Part shown: positions 9,131 to 20,042 of the stretch, piece after piece
Layout: each line of letters begins with the position of its first letter
Numbering within the stretch: position 1 is the stretch's first letter
NCBI RefSeq assembly: GCF_031081985.1
Contig: NZ_JARWSK010000006.1
Location: forward strand, 124,001-188,000
From: Komagataeibacter xylinus
Lineage (GTDB): Bacteria; Pseudomonadota; Alphaproteobacteria; Acetobacterales; Acetobacteraceae
DNA length: 64,000 nucleotides
Direction: 5' to 3'
The notes under the pieces: model-generated
What the model saw: only the letters and a program-made list of their open reading frames with translations
What the model was told of the DNA's origin: nothing
Databases searched by the model: none
Made by a program: the position numbers and the translations under genes

Positions 9131-9369
9131 AGGTGCGCGTGACCGTCATGCTGAAGGAAGGCGTGCTCGACCCGCAGGGCAAGGCCGTGGAACATGCGCT
9201 GCATGTGCTCGATTTTGGTAATGTGGGCGAGGTGCGCATTGGCCGCGTGATCGAGCTTGAAGTTGACGAGACCGACCGCGAGCGCGCCCGCGCCCAGGCC
9301 GATGCCATGGCGCGCGCCCTGCTGGCCAATCTCGTGATCGAGGATTTCACAACGGAGGTCGTTGGATGA
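9127..9369 (+). CDS. purS: FGAM synthetase subunit PurS
   Basis: An 80-residue protein matching the small PurS subunit: [25 protein letters not shown] at the N-terminus and the [16 protein letters not shown] strand. PurS dimers join PurQ to PurL so that ammonia can pass between them. Its presence fits the short PurL encoded downstream. The start overlaps the purC stop and the stop overlaps the next gene (both ATGA). Confidence 0.95.
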   Translation: MKVRVTVMLKEGVLDPQGKAVEHALHVLDFGNVGEVRIGRVIELEVDETDRERARAQADAMARALLANLVIEDFTTEVVG

Positions 9370-9749
9370 AGATCGCCCGCCTTCTTGCCCTTGGCTGCGT
9401 CCTAGCCGCGGGCCTGCCCGCAGCCCATGCATCCGCCCAGCGTGTCTCGCGCCTTGATGGCGCGCGGCTCGGCTCGCTGTGCACCAAGCCCGCAGGCACC
9501 GGCATCTGCGATGCCTATATCTCCGGCGTTGCGGATTCGGTAACGCTTGCGCACCTGTTCGAGCGCAATGCGGAAAAGGATAGCAAGGACATTCCGGCCT
9601 TCTGCATCTCGTCCGCCACGCCGACTGCGGACATGCGCGGCAAGGTCGTAAGCTGGATGAAGGACCACCGCGATGACCTCAGCCGCCCGGCGGGCGAGGT
9701 CGTGTTCACCGCGCTGCATGAATCCTATCCCTGCGGCGGCGGCAAATGA
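9366..9749 (+). CDS. Secreted Rap1a/Tai-like protein inside the purine operon
   Basis: A 127-residue protein with a Sec signal peptide (Lys then a Leu/Ala-rich core, cleavage near HASA at about residue 24). The mature part resembles the Rap1a/Tai immunity-like domain: LCTK, then [13 protein letters not shown], a cysteine-containing FCIS segment, and a C-terminal LHESYPCG. The spaced cysteines suggest disulphides in the periplasm. Rap1a proteins protect Serratia against Ssp1-type T6SS effectors, but many relatives have no known role. It overlaps purS upstream and purQ downstream by four bases each, so its translation is coupled to a cytoplasmic enzyme complex. No effector gene is nearby. Domain call is by eye. 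Confidence 0.6.
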   Translation: MKIARLLALGCVLAAGLPAAHASAQRVSRLDGARLGSLCTKPAGTGICDAYISGVADSVTLAHLFERNAEKDSKDIPAFCISSATPTADMRGKVVSWMKDHRDDLSRPAGEVVFTALHESYPCGGGK

Positions 9750-10446
9750 AGGCGGCGATTGTAGTTTTTCCCGGTACCAACCGGGAGCGTGACATGGCCA
9801 TCGCGCTGCGCAGCGTGACCGGGCAGGCCCCGGCCATGGTCTGGCACCGTGATACGGCCCTGCCCGCGGGGCTGGACCTTGTAGTGCTGCCCGGCGGCTT
9901 CAGCTATGGCGATTACCTGCGCTGCGGTGCCATGGCGGCGCATGCGCCGATCATGGCGGCCATCCGTGAATTCGCGCTCAAAGGCGGCCATATCCTTGGC
10001 GTGTGCAATGGCTTCCAGATCCTGACCGAGGCGCAGCTCCTGCCCGGCGCACTGCTGCGCAACGCGGCGCTGCGCTTTTTGTCGCAGGACTGCTTTTTGC
10101 GCGTGGAGCGTAATGACACGCCGTTCACCCGCCACTGGTCCAAGGGCGATGTGTACCGCACCCCCATGGCGCATGGCGATGGCAATTACATTGCCGAGGC
10201 CGAGACCATCCGCATGCTCGAAGATACCGGGCGCGTGGCCTTCCGCTACGTGGCGGAGAATGGCCGGCTGGACGCAGGCGACCCGCAGCTCAACCCGAAT
10301 GGCTCGATGAACGCCATTGCCGGTGTGTTCAGCGAGAACCTGCGCATCTGCGGCATGATGCCCCACCCGGAGGATCTGGTTGATCCGCTGATGGGCGGCG
10401 AGGATGGTAAACCCCTGTTTACGGGACTTGTGGAGGCTCTGGTCGG

Positions 10447-10450
<4 letters not shown>
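9746..10450 (+). CDS. purQ: FGAM synthetase subunit PurQ (glutaminase)
   Basis: A 234-residue class I glutamine amidotransferase that supplies ammonia to PurL. It shows [12 protein letters not shown] at the N-terminus, the nucleophile Cys in GVCNGFQIL near residue 90, and the C-terminal MMPHPEDL segment with the catalytic His and Glu. Start and stop both overlap neighbouring genes (ATGA), so the purS-X-purQ-purL run is translationally coupled. Confidence 0.96.
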
Positions 10451-12657
<2,207 letters not shown>

Positions 12658-12676
12658 GGCAGGAGTTTTAAGCCAC

Positions 12677-12910
12677 ATGGCAATGACGGCACAGGAAATC
12701 GAGACCTACATCCGCGAGGCCCTGCCTGATGCAAAGATCACGATCGATGATCTGGCAGGCGATGGCGACCATTATGCCTGCCGCGTGGTGAGCGAGGCCT
12801 TTCGCGGCCTGCCCCGCGTGCGGCAGCACCAGATGGTCTATAATGCGTTGCAGGGGCACATGGGCGGCAAGCTGCATGCGCTGGCACTCCAGACCCAGAC
12901 GCCCGACTGA
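12677..12910 (+). CDS. BolA family protein
   Basis: A 77-residue protein with the BolA fold: an N-terminal IETYIREALPDAKITIDD helix-strand, then HYACRVVSEAFRGLPRVRQHQMVYNALQ and a C-terminal LHALALQT strand. The conserved C-terminal His is present. Small BolA proteins form [2Fe-2S]-bridged heterodimers with CGFS glutaredoxins and take part in iron-sulphur trafficking and iron sensing. The adjacent gene encodes such a glutaredoxin. It lies 19 bases after purL and probably shares its transcript. Confidence 0.9.
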   Translation: MAMTAQEIETYIREALPDAKITIDDLAGDGDHYACRVVSEAFRGLPRVRQHQMVYNALQGHMGGKLHALALQTQTPD

Positions 12911-12952
12911 CCCAAAAACGGTATCCTTACCCCCAGAGCAGGAAACAAGATT

Positions 12953-13288
12953 ATGGCCGAAACAATCGCACAGCGCATTCAGGCGCAGATCGATGCCAAC
13001 CCCGTCATGCTGTACATGAAGGGTGATGCCAACTTCCCGCAGTGCGGCTTCTCCGCGCGCGTGGTGCAGGTGCTCAAGCACCTTGGCGTGCCGTTCAAGA
13101 CCGAGAACGTGCTGGCCGACCCCGAGCTGCGCCAGGGCATCAAGGACTTCTCGAACTGGCCCACCGTGCCGCAGCTTTATATCAAGGGCGAGTTCATTGG
13201 CGGCTGCGATATCGTGACCGAGATGTACCAGACCGGCGAGCTTGAAAAGCTCCTGACCGAGAAGGGCATTGCCACCGCCGCTGCATGA
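12953..13288 (+). CDS. grxD: Monothiol CGFS glutaredoxin (Grx4 type)
   Basis: A 111-residue monothiol glutaredoxin. The active site PQCGFS is at residues 29-34 with Cys31, followed by the cis-Pro strand NWPTVPQLYIKG and the GGCDI motif that binds glutathione. Proteins of this type carry a glutathione-ligated [2Fe-2S] cluster and pair with BolA proteins. It follows the bolA gene by 42 bases and is closed by a good terminator, so it ends the purine-to-iron-sulphur transcript. Confidence 0.94.
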   Translation: MAETIAQRIQAQIDANPVMLYMKGDANFPQCGFSARVVQVLKHLGVPFKTENVLADPELRQGIKDFSNWPTVPQLYIKGEFIGGCDIVTEMYQTGELEKLLTEKGIATAAA

Positions 13289-13318
13289 TCCATGCAGCCC
13301 GAGGGCAGTCGAAACGGG

Positions 13319-13349
13319 CGGGCGGAGCAGAAATGTTCCGCCCGTTTTA
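13319..13349 (+). terminator. Rho-independent terminator after grxD
   Basis: A perfect 8-bp GC-rich stem (13319-13326 against 13337-13344) with a 10-base loop is followed by TTTTAT. It lies 30 bases after the grxD stop and closes the purC-grxD transcript. Confidence 0.85.
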
Positions 13350-13431
13350 TATTTGGGACATAACATCCCTTGCGTCATGCCATGGCTTTCGCCTAACTTT
13401 CCCCTGCATTTGAAAAAAACAAGGGGGCCTG

Positions 13432-13764
13432 ATGCGCTATACTGACTTGCGTTCTGCTACAATGCTGCTGCTTGGCGCAGGTCTGATTGGAAGCATCGCC
13501 ACCCCCGCCCATGCCCGCACCCATGCGGTAACCGAGATCGAGGCCGACCGGCTCACGCTTGGTGCGCTGACGGCGGCCCCGCCGCCGGTGCGGCATGTGG
13601 CCTATCATCCGGCAGCGGGCAAGAGCCATGCGTCCGTCGTGCTCGCCGCGCATCATGGCACCACTGCCCAGACGCAGCATACGATGGTGCATGCCATCGT
13701 CTATCATCCGCATGGCAGCGTAACCCACCATATCCACCCGGCGCCGATCCGCCATCGCACCTGA
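13432..13764 (+). CDS. Small secreted His-rich protein, unknown function
   Basis: A 110-residue protein with a signal peptide (hydrophobic core at about residues 11-25, cleavage near AHA-R). The mature part is unusually rich in His, Thr, Ala and Val, with many His-x-x-His and His-His pairs, and could bind metal ions; this is inference from composition only. A GGGGGCC stretch lies just before the ATG. It stands alone between two terminators. Confidence 0.6.
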   Translation: MRYTDLRSATMLLLGAGLIGSIATPAHARTHAVTEIEADRLTLGALTAAPPPVRHVAYHPAAGKSHASVVLAAHHGTTAQTQHTMVHAIVYHPHGSVTHHIHPAPIRHRT

Positions 13765-13812
13765 GGGCCTGCTTGAAAACGGGCTTTTGCAGAAATGATC
13801 AAAGTATCCGGG

Positions 13813-13842
13813 CGTCGCCTTTTTTAAAGGCGGCGTTTTTTA
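13813..13842. terminator. Terminator between convergent genes (repeat-like, copy B)
   Basis: A stem of about 10 bp with one wobble pair (13813-13822 against 13826-13835, three-base loop) is followed by seven T. It lies between the secreted His-rich gene (plus) and yraN (minus). The GCCTTTTTTAAAGGC core resembles the hairpin of the intergenic repeats at 21.5 and 31.8 kb. Confidence 0.8.
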
Positions 13843-13863
13843 TTGTGATGGGCCTGGCCGGGC

Positions 13864-14253
13864 TCAGTACTGCCTGAAGGCGTCCGGTATCCATTCAATG
13901 ACATTGCCCGGCAGCACCGCGCAGACATCAAGGCGCATGCTGTCATAGGTCCAGTGCGGATTGGCGGCGCAGAGTGCCTGGGCTGCATTCATGATGCGCG
14001 TGACCTGCGCAGGCCGGATCGATTCGCCTGCTGCGCGCAGGGAAGGGCGGGCCTTGACCTCGATAAAGGCCAGGCAGCCCGCGCGCAGGGCCACGATGTC
14101 AATTTCCCCCCACTGCGTGCGGGCACGGTGCAGCAGCACCTGCCACCCCTTCGCCCGCAGGTCGGCCATGGCGGCCTGTTCGGCGGCCAGGCCATCGGCA
14201 AAGGCGCGCCTGCCACGGCGCTGGCGGTGAAGGGCAGGCGGGCGTGCTGTCAT
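13864..14253 (-). CDS. yraN: UPF0102/YraN family nuclease-like protein
   Basis: A 129-residue protein with the endonuclease-like fold of the YraN family. The core GEIDIVALRAGCLAFIEVKAR carries the D-(E)xK residues expected for a PD-(D/E)xK nuclease; an N-terminal GLAAEQAA-x-x-DL-x-x-KGW helix-strand precedes it. The role is not established; relatives have been linked to recombination. It is a single gene facing a bidirectional terminator. Confidence 0.88.
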   Translation of the reverse strand: MTARPPALHRQRRGRRAFADGLAAEQAAMADLRAKGWQVLLHRARTQWGEIDIVALRAGCLAFIEVKARPSLRAAGESIRPAQVTRIMNAAQALCAANPHWTYDSMRLDVCAVLPGNVIEWIPDAFRQY

Positions 14254-14471
14254 GCCCGGTTTTTACAGGTTTTTCCAAACGCCCGTCCAGCATGCATCCG
14301 GCTACAGGCATCAAGGCCTGCCGCTTTTTTGACAAAAGGCGACAGACGGAAACATGAATATTTTTTATCAACGGGTTGTATGCAAACGATGCGTGCCCCA
14401 CAGCGTCGTGGGTGTGTAAAACCCGGTGGGTAGGCTAAGAGCATGGGCAGGCCGGAGCAGGATGATGTGAC

Positions 14472-15890
14472 ATGATCTTTTATTCCCTGACCATATGGGA
14501 CCTGGCCCTGCTTGTGCTGCGGCTGTGCTTTGTCGTGCCGGTCGTGATTCACGTGCTGCTGACCAAGCGCGATGTCGGGGCCTCGATTGGCTGGATTGGC
14601 GTGACCGTGCTCATGCCGCTGACCGGCGGCATCCTCTATCTCATGTTCGGCATCAACCGCGTGCACCGGCGCGCCCGGCGCATGGCGGGGCAGCATCCGT
14701 GGCGCAGCCGCACCATGTCCTCGCAGTGGCGGTGCGACGAAAAGGGGGCGTTCGCCCCGCTCGGCTCCATGGTGGGCAAGCTGACCGGCCGCCCGCTGCT
14801 TGGCGGCAACACCATCGAGCCGATGCATGATGGCGATACGGTCTATCCGCGCATGCTGGCCGCCATCAATGCAGCCGAGCGCAGCGTGCTGCTGTGCTCC
14901 TATATCTTCCGCGCCGACAGCATTGGCCGCCAGTTCTGTGATGCGCTGATTGCAGCCCACGGGCGTGGCGTGCATGTGCGGGTGCTGGTCGATGGCGTGG
15001 GGTCGGGTTATTTCAATTGCGGGGTGGCCCGCATCCTGCGCCGCGCCGGTGTGCCGGTGGGGCAGTTCATGCATTCCATGCTGCCGTGGCGCATGCCGTT
15101 CATCAACATGCGTGACCACAAGAAGATTCTGGTCGTCGATGGGCTGACCGGCTTCATGGGCGGGCTGAACATCGGCGAGGAAAACATCGCTGCCTCCCAT
15201 CCCACACATCCGGTATCCGACACGCATTTCCAGATCAAAGGTCCGGTCGTGCACCAGTTGAGCGAGGCCTTCGCGCGGGACTGGGCCTTTACCATGGGCG
15301 AGGAACTGACGGCGGACATCTTCTTCCCCCCCCAGGCAAGCTGTGGCGAAACGCCCGGCCGCATCGTGACCGCCGGGCCGGACATGGATCTGGAAAAGAT
15401 CGAGTACACCATGCTCCAGGCCTTCACCATGGCGCGGCACAGCATCAGGCTCATGACGCCGTATTTCCTGCCAGATGACCGGTTCCTCACCGAACTGGAA
15501 CTGGCCTCGCTGCGCGGCATCGAGGTGGATATCGTGGTGCCCGCGCACAGCAACCACACCCTGCTGGACTGGGCGCGGGCGGCCAACCTGCCGCGCTTTC
15601 TGGATTCAGGGTGCCGGATATGGATGGCGCGGCCGCCCTTCAACCATTCCAAGCTCATGGTGGTGGACCGGCACTGGTCGTTCGTGGGCAGTTCCAACCT
15701 CGACGTGCGCAGCCTGCGCCTGAACTTCGAGATCAACCTCGAAACCTATGACGCCGCGCTGGCAGGCTCCCTTGATGCGTTCATCGCCAGCCACCGCCAC
15801 ATCAGGCTCACGCACCATGACCTTGACCGCCGCCCCTTCGTGCGCAAGCTGCGCGACGCGGCGGCCCGCCTCATGCTGCCCTACCTGTAG
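14472..15890 (+). CDS. cls: Cardiolipin synthase (phospholipase D family)
   Basis: A 472-residue membrane enzyme joining two phosphatidylglycerols to cardiolipin. Two N-terminal membrane segments lie at about residues 5-30 and 37-62. Two HKD motifs follow: H216-x-K218-x4-D223 (DHKKILVVDG) and H392-x-K394-x4-D399 (NHSKLMVVDR), each with the trailing Gly-Gly or Ser-Ser-Asn element. The stop overlaps the convergent EEP gene by ten bases. The substrate comes from pgpA at 2.8 kb. Confidence 0.93.
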   Translation: MIFYSLTIWDLALLVLRLCFVVPVVIHVLLTKRDVGASIGWIGVTVLMPLTGGILYLMFGINRVHRRARRMAGQHPWRSRTMSSQWRCDEKGAFAPLGSMVGKLTGRPLLGGNTIEPMHDGDTVYPRMLAAINAAERSVLLCSYIFRADSIGRQFCDALIAAHGRGVHVRVLVDGVGSGYFNCGVARILRRAGVPVGQFMHSMLPWRMPFINMRDHKKILVVDGLTGFMGGLNIGEENIAASHPTHPVSDTHFQIKGPVVHQLSEAFARDWAFTMGEELTADIFFPPQASCGETPGRIVTAGPDMDLEKIEYTMLQAFTMARHSIRLMTPYFLPDDRFLTELELASLRGIEVDIVVPAHSNHTLLDWARAANLPRFLDSGCRIWMARPPFNHSKLMVVDRHWSFVGSSNLDVRSLRLNFEINLETYDAALAGSLDAFIASHRHIRLTHHDLDRRPFVRKLRDAAARLMLPYL

Positions 15891-16594
15891 GCGCGGCTGC
15901 CAGAGGGGCGCAGCGTGACCGATATGGGGCGGTGGTCGGAGGTATAGTTCTCGATCACATGCCGCTCGGTGCAGGTCAGGCCGCGCACCAGGCAGCGGTC
16001 GAGGCGTATGGGCAGCATGTCGGCCATGCGGTGGGTGGGCGCGCGTGGCCCCACATCCTGAAAATGGCGGATCAGCGCCGGGCCAACCTGGTTGAAATCC
16101 CCCAATATGGCGGCCTGGTGCGGCAAAAGCTGCACCACGCGGCGCAACTGGCGGCGGTTGAGCAGCTGCCCGTGCGAAAGATGCACGTTGGCCACGACGA
16201 GCGACCGGCACTCGATCACCTGCGCCACCCGGCGGATGAGCGTGCCCGCGGGCAGGGTGCAGGTCAGCGGCTGGCGGCGATAGGGCCACGGGCTCCAGCA
16301 GGCCAGCCCGTGAATGCGGCCGGGCAGGGGCGAGCGCGCGTAGTGGCCGCCAATCAGGGTGGGCAGGGTGTCGATCTCCACCGTGGCCTCCTGCATGAGC
16401 AGAAGGTCCGGGCGCTCGGCATGGATCAGGTTGATGACGTCGCGTACCGTGGCGCCAATGCGGCGCAGCAGGTTCCAGCTGATGATCTTGACCCCATCGC
16501 CCTCACGCGCGGGCGGGGTCAGGTCCAGTCGGGGCGGCGTGCCGTGGCGTGGCTGGACGGAAGGCAGGCGGAGATAGGGGCGGGCAAGGGTCAT
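15881..16594 (-). CDS. Endonuclease/exonuclease/phosphatase family protein
   Basis: A 237-residue protein of the EEP superfamily. The order of motifs is typical: IISWNLLRRIG near residue 37, LLLMQEA with the metal-binding Glu, NVHLSH in the middle, ILGDFN with the Asp-x-Asn pair, and a C-terminal SDHRPI with the general-base His. Substrates of this family range from DNA to phospholipids and inositol phosphates, so it cannot be assigned here. The start overlaps the stop of the upstream permease gene (ATGA). EEP proteins next to cardiolipin synthase occur in other bacteria. Confidence 0.85.
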   Translation of the reverse strand: MTLARPYLRLPSVQPRHGTPPRLDLTPPAREGDGVKIISWNLLRRIGATVRDVINLIHAERPDLLLMQEATVEIDTLPTLIGGHYARSPLPGRIHGLACWSPWPYRRQPLTCTLPAGTLIRRVAQVIECRSLVVANVHLSHGQLLNRRQLRRVVQLLPHQAAILGDFNQVGPALIRHFQDVGPRAPTHRMADMLPIRLDRCLVRGLTCTERHVIENYTSDHRPISVTLRPSGSRAYR

Positions 16595-17667
16595 GGTTCG
16601 ATAAACGGCTCGCGGATGTCATCAGGAACGGGATTGCGGCTGCGGGCACCCCCCGCCGCGAATTCGGCCGTGAGCGTATAGCCCACGCCAATCAGCACGG
16701 GACCAAGGAAAATGCCCAGGCCCCCGAAGGTCAGCACGCCGCCGAGCACGCCAAGCACCGTCAGCAGGTAGGGCATCTGCGCGCCGCGGGCAATGAACAT
16801 GGGGCGGATGATGTGGTCGGCGCCCGATACGATGATGGTGCCATACAGCAGCAGGAAAATGCCCCAGCCGGGATGGTGGGTGATGAGCAGGAACACCGAA
16901 GCCGGGATCCAGATCAGCGGCGCGCCGATGGGCAGAACGGCTACGAAGGCGGTGACCGCGCCAAGCAGAACCGGGCTGGAAATGCCCGCGATGGCAAACC
17001 CGATTCCGGTCAGGATGCCCTGGATGATGGCCGTACCCAGAATGCCGTAAACCGTGCCGCGTATGGTGCGGCCCACGATGCCCAGTATCCGGTCGGCATA
17101 CACGCCTGCGATGCGCCTGACCACGGCTACGAACGTGTTGCCCAGCGCGTCGCCGCCCAGCCAGAAGAAAAAGGAGATGAACAGCGCCATGGCCAGGTGC
17201 GCCAGCCCGCTGGCAAGCTGCATCATGGCGCTGAGCACGGACTGCCCGATGCGCCCGGCATAGGGGCGCACGACCTGATCTATGCTGCCGACATCGGCCG
17301 ACCATTTCTGCCATTTTTCAACAATTTCCGGGCCGAAATGCGGGATATGGGCAATACGCGCGGGTAGTGGCGGCAGGTGCAGCGCGCCAACGGCGTTGAC
17401 CATGTACTGCAAGGTTGCGGGCACATCGGCAATGCTGCTCGACACCACGATGGCCAGCGGCACCACCAGCACCAGCGCGCACAGCAGCGTCATGACCAGG
17501 GCTGCGGGCAGCAGCGACATGCGCGCGCGCAGCCGCATGAACACCGGCCAGGTGGAAAAGGTCAGGATCGCGGCCCAGAGCAGGGCGGTAAGGAACGGAT
17601 AGAGGATGAGAACGCAGCCAAATGCGATCCCCCCCAGCATCAACCCCATCATGATACGTTCGACCAT
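16591..17667 (-). CDS. AI-2E family transporter (YdiK/TqsA-like permease)
   Basis: A 358-residue polytopic membrane protein with about eight hydrophobic segments. It has the AI-2E architecture: paired N-terminal segments, a soluble stretch at about residues 60-140, and a C-terminal block of segments with GAPLIWIPAS and an FGGLGIFLGPVLIGVG signature. Members export autoinducer-2, sodium or other solutes; the substrate cannot be told from sequence. It forms an overlapping pair with the EEP gene. Confidence 0.85.
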   Translation of the reverse strand: MVERIMMGLMLGGIAFGCVLILYPFLTALLWAAILTFSTWPVFMRLRARMSLLPAALVMTLLCALVLVVPLAIVVSSSIADVPATLQYMVNAVGALHLPPLPARIAHIPHFGPEIVEKWQKWSADVGSIDQVVRPYAGRIGQSVLSAMMQLASGLAHLAMALFISFFFWLGGDALGNTFVAVVRRIAGVYADRILGIVGRTIRGTVYGILGTAIIQGILTGIGFAIAGISSPVLLGAVTAFVAVLPIGAPLIWIPASVFLLITHHPGWGIFLLLYGTIIVSGADHIIRPMFIARGAQMPYLLTVLGVLGGVLTFGGLGIFLGPVLIGVGYTLTAEFAAGGARSRNPVPDDIREPFIEP

Positions 17668-17786
17668 ATCGGTGGCCTATCCCCTCCTGCCATGAAACGA
17701 AAGACAAATGTTCAGGACTTCCGCTCCTGTCGTGTATGCTGCACCTTATTGCCGAACACGCAATTCCTTGAAGACCGGGAGAAGGT

Positions 17787-18638
17787 ATGCATCCGCTGAT
17801 CTCAGCCAGTGATCTGGCACAGGCCATCCACAATGGTGGTGATATTCTTGTGCTCGATGCCTCCATGGCGCTGCCGGGGCAGGCCTTCGATCCGCAGCAA
17901 CGTTTTGCCAACGCACATATAGCCGGTGCGGTGCGCTTTGATATCGATACTTTTTCCGACCCGGATTCTCCCCTGCCGCATACCATTCCCGGCCAGGCCC
18001 GTTTCAGCCGCCTCGCCACCGAGCGTGGCATGGCCAACACGAAGCGCATCGTATTCTATGATCAGGACGGCATGGCGTGTGCCGCGCGCGCGTGGTGGCT
18101 GACGCGCCTGTTCGGCCATGAAAGCGTGCAGGTGCTCGAAGGTGGCCTGCCCGCATGGAAAAGCGCAGGCCTGCCGCTGGAAAGCGGGCCGGACCTGACC
18201 ACGCCAGCCCCCTTTGTCAGCCGCCCGCATTATGACCGGCTGCACGGCACGGGTGACGTGCTCGACATCGTGCATGGGCGCATGCACGGCCTGATCCTTG
18301 ATGCCCGCAGCCGTGGCCGCTTTGAAGGGCGCGATCCCGAGCCGCGCGCGGGCATTGAATCGGGCCACATGCCCGGCGCGCGCAGCCTGCCTTATGGCGA
18401 ACTGCTCGATGATAACGGCCGTTTTTTGCCCGTTGAGGCGCTGAAGGCAAAATTCGAGACGCTGGGCGTGACTGACACCACCACCGTTACCTGTTCATGC
18501 GGCAGCGGCATGACCGCATGCATGATCGCGCTGGCGCTGGTCTGCGCGCAGGCCGGGGCGGGCGAGCCCGTGGTGTATGATGGCTCATGGGCGGAATGGG
18601 CTTCGACGCCGGATGCGCCCATCGTGTGCGGCGCATAA
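17787..18638 (+). CDS. sseA: 3-mercaptopyruvate/thiosulfate sulfurtransferase
   Basis: A 283-residue enzyme with two rhodanese domains (about 1-135 and 150-283). The C-terminal catalytic loop reads CGSGMTA with the active Cys238; a CGSG(V/M)TA loop is typical of 3-mercaptopyruvate sulfurtransferases rather than thiosulfate-specific rhodaneses. The N-terminal domain lacks a catalytic Cys, as usual. A GGGAGAAGG ribosome site precedes ATG 17787. It lies 11 bases before metC, suggesting a sulphur amino acid transcript. Confidence 0.9.
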   Translation: MHPLISASDLAQAIHNGGDILVLDASMALPGQAFDPQQRFANAHIAGAVRFDIDTFSDPDSPLPHTIPGQARFSRLATERGMANTKRIVFYDQDGMACAARAWWLTRLFGHESVQVLEGGLPAWKSAGLPLESGPDLTTPAPFVSRPHYDRLHGTGDVLDIVHGRMHGLILDARSRGRFEGRDPEPRAGIESGHMPGARSLPYGELLDDNGRFLPVEALKAKFETLGVTDTTTVTCSCGSGMTACMIALALVCAQAGAGEPVVYDGSWAEWASTPDAPIVCGA

Positions 18639-18649
18639 GGACGGCCAAT

Positions 18650-19909
18650 ATGATTGATCCGATGGCCCCGGTGCCTCCAGACCAGCTTGAAAGCGTGGTG
18701 CGTGGTTGGCGCGCGCTTTCCCCCCGCTTGGTATCCCTTGGCCGTGACAGGCCGGAGGGGACGAAGGGAATATTCGTCAACCCGCCAGCCACGCGCGGCT
18801 CCACCGTGCTGTTCTCCAGCGTCGGGGCGATGGAGCAGGCAGGGCACGGCCGCTATGGCGATGAACTGATCTATGGCGCCATGGGCACGCCGATTGGCCA
18901 CCGGCTGGAGCAGGCGATCGCCACGATCGAAGGTGGCACGCACGCGCAGCTTGCACCTTCGGGGCTGGCGGCATGTGCGTTACCGTTCCTGGCCTATGCA
19001 AAAGCAGGCGAGCACTGCCTGCTGGCTGATTCCGTCTATGGCCCGACCCGCCGCTTTGCCGAGAAGGTGCTGCGTCGCTTTGGCGTGGAGATCACCTATT
19101 TCCCCCCCGGCGCGACCGAGGGCGAACTGCGCGCCCTGATCCAGCCCAATACCCGCATCATCTTTGCCGAAAGCCCCGGCAGCCACTCGTTCGAGGTGCT
19201 GGACGTGCCAATGCTGGGCCGCCTTGCAGCCCAGACCGGCGCGCGCCTGATCGTGGACAATACATGGGGCATCGGCCTGTTCAGCCCGTTTGCTCACGGG
19301 GCGCATGTGTCGGTGCAGGCGTTGAGCAAATACCCGTCCGGGCATTCCGACCTCATTCTTGGTGCGGTGACGGTGGCAAGCGAGGCTGACTGGCGCCCCC
19401 TGCGTGATGCCGCCATTCAGGCAGGCCAGGTGGCTGGCCCCGATGACTGCGCGCTGACCCTGCGCGGCCTGCGCACCATGGGCGTGCGCCAGATGCAGCA
19501 GGCCGCAACCGCGCTGGCCGTGGCGCTGTGGCTTGAAAGCAGGCCGGAGGTGGCACGCGTGCTGCACCCGGCGCTGCCATCGTGCCCCGGCCATGAATAC
19601 TGGAAGCGCGATTTCACCGGCGCGTCCTCGCTGTTTGGCGTGGTGTTTGATGCCGCTTTCACCCTGGATGACATGGTGGCGATGATCGACGGGCTTTCCC
19701 TGTTCGGCATCGGGGCCTCATGGGGGGGATATGAAAGCCTGATCCTGCCCACCACGGGCGGGATTTCGCGGCAGTGCCCGTCGGTCACGCAGGCCGGGCC
19801 AACGTGCCGTTTGCATATCGGGCTGGAAGAGGGGGCGGCCCTGGTGGCTGATCTGGCCCGTGGGCTTGATGGCATGTCTGCTGCCCGCCACCGGCACGGG
19901 CCAGCCTGA
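18650..19909 (+). CDS. metC: Cystathionine beta-lyase
   Basis: A 419-residue PLP enzyme of the Cys/Met metabolism family. The PLP lysine is K227 in ALSKYPSGHSD, the Asp that pairs with the cofactor ring is D203 in IVDNTW, and the N-terminal VNPPATRGSTVLF segment matches MetC. It splits cystathionine to homocysteine, pyruvate and ammonia in methionine synthesis. The start is ATG 18650 with AAGG about nine bases upstream; a longer frame starts inside sseA but is not supported. Alternative members of the family such as methionine gamma-lyase are less likely from the N-terminus. Confidence 0.88.
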   Translation: MIDPMAPVPPDQLESVVRGWRALSPRLVSLGRDRPEGTKGIFVNPPATRGSTVLFSSVGAMEQAGHGRYGDELIYGAMGTPIGHRLEQAIATIEGGTHAQLAPSGLAACALPFLAYAKAGEHCLLADSVYGPTRRFAEKVLRRFGVEITYFPPGATEGELRALIQPNTRIIFAESPGSHSFEVLDVPMLGRLAAQTGARLIVDNTWGIGLFSPFAHGAHVSVQALSKYPSGHSDLILGAVTVASEADWRPLRDAAIQAGQVAGPDDCALTLRGLRTMGVRQMQQAATALAVALWLESRPEVARVLHPALPSCPGHEYWKRDFTGASSLFGVVFDAAFTLDDMVAMIDGLSLFGIGASWGGYESLILPTTGGISRQCPSVTQAGPTCRLHIGLEEGAALVADLARGLDGMSAARHRHGPA

Positions 19910-20042
19910 TGCAGATCAAGGCTGATCTGCTGCCGTGGTGAAAGAGTCATGCCCCGGATGTCGCCTTCGCCGCCCTGACCGGGCGGGCAGGCGGCAAGGT
20001 GCAATACCGGCCCGCTCAGGGCAGTAAAACTGAAGGTGCAAG

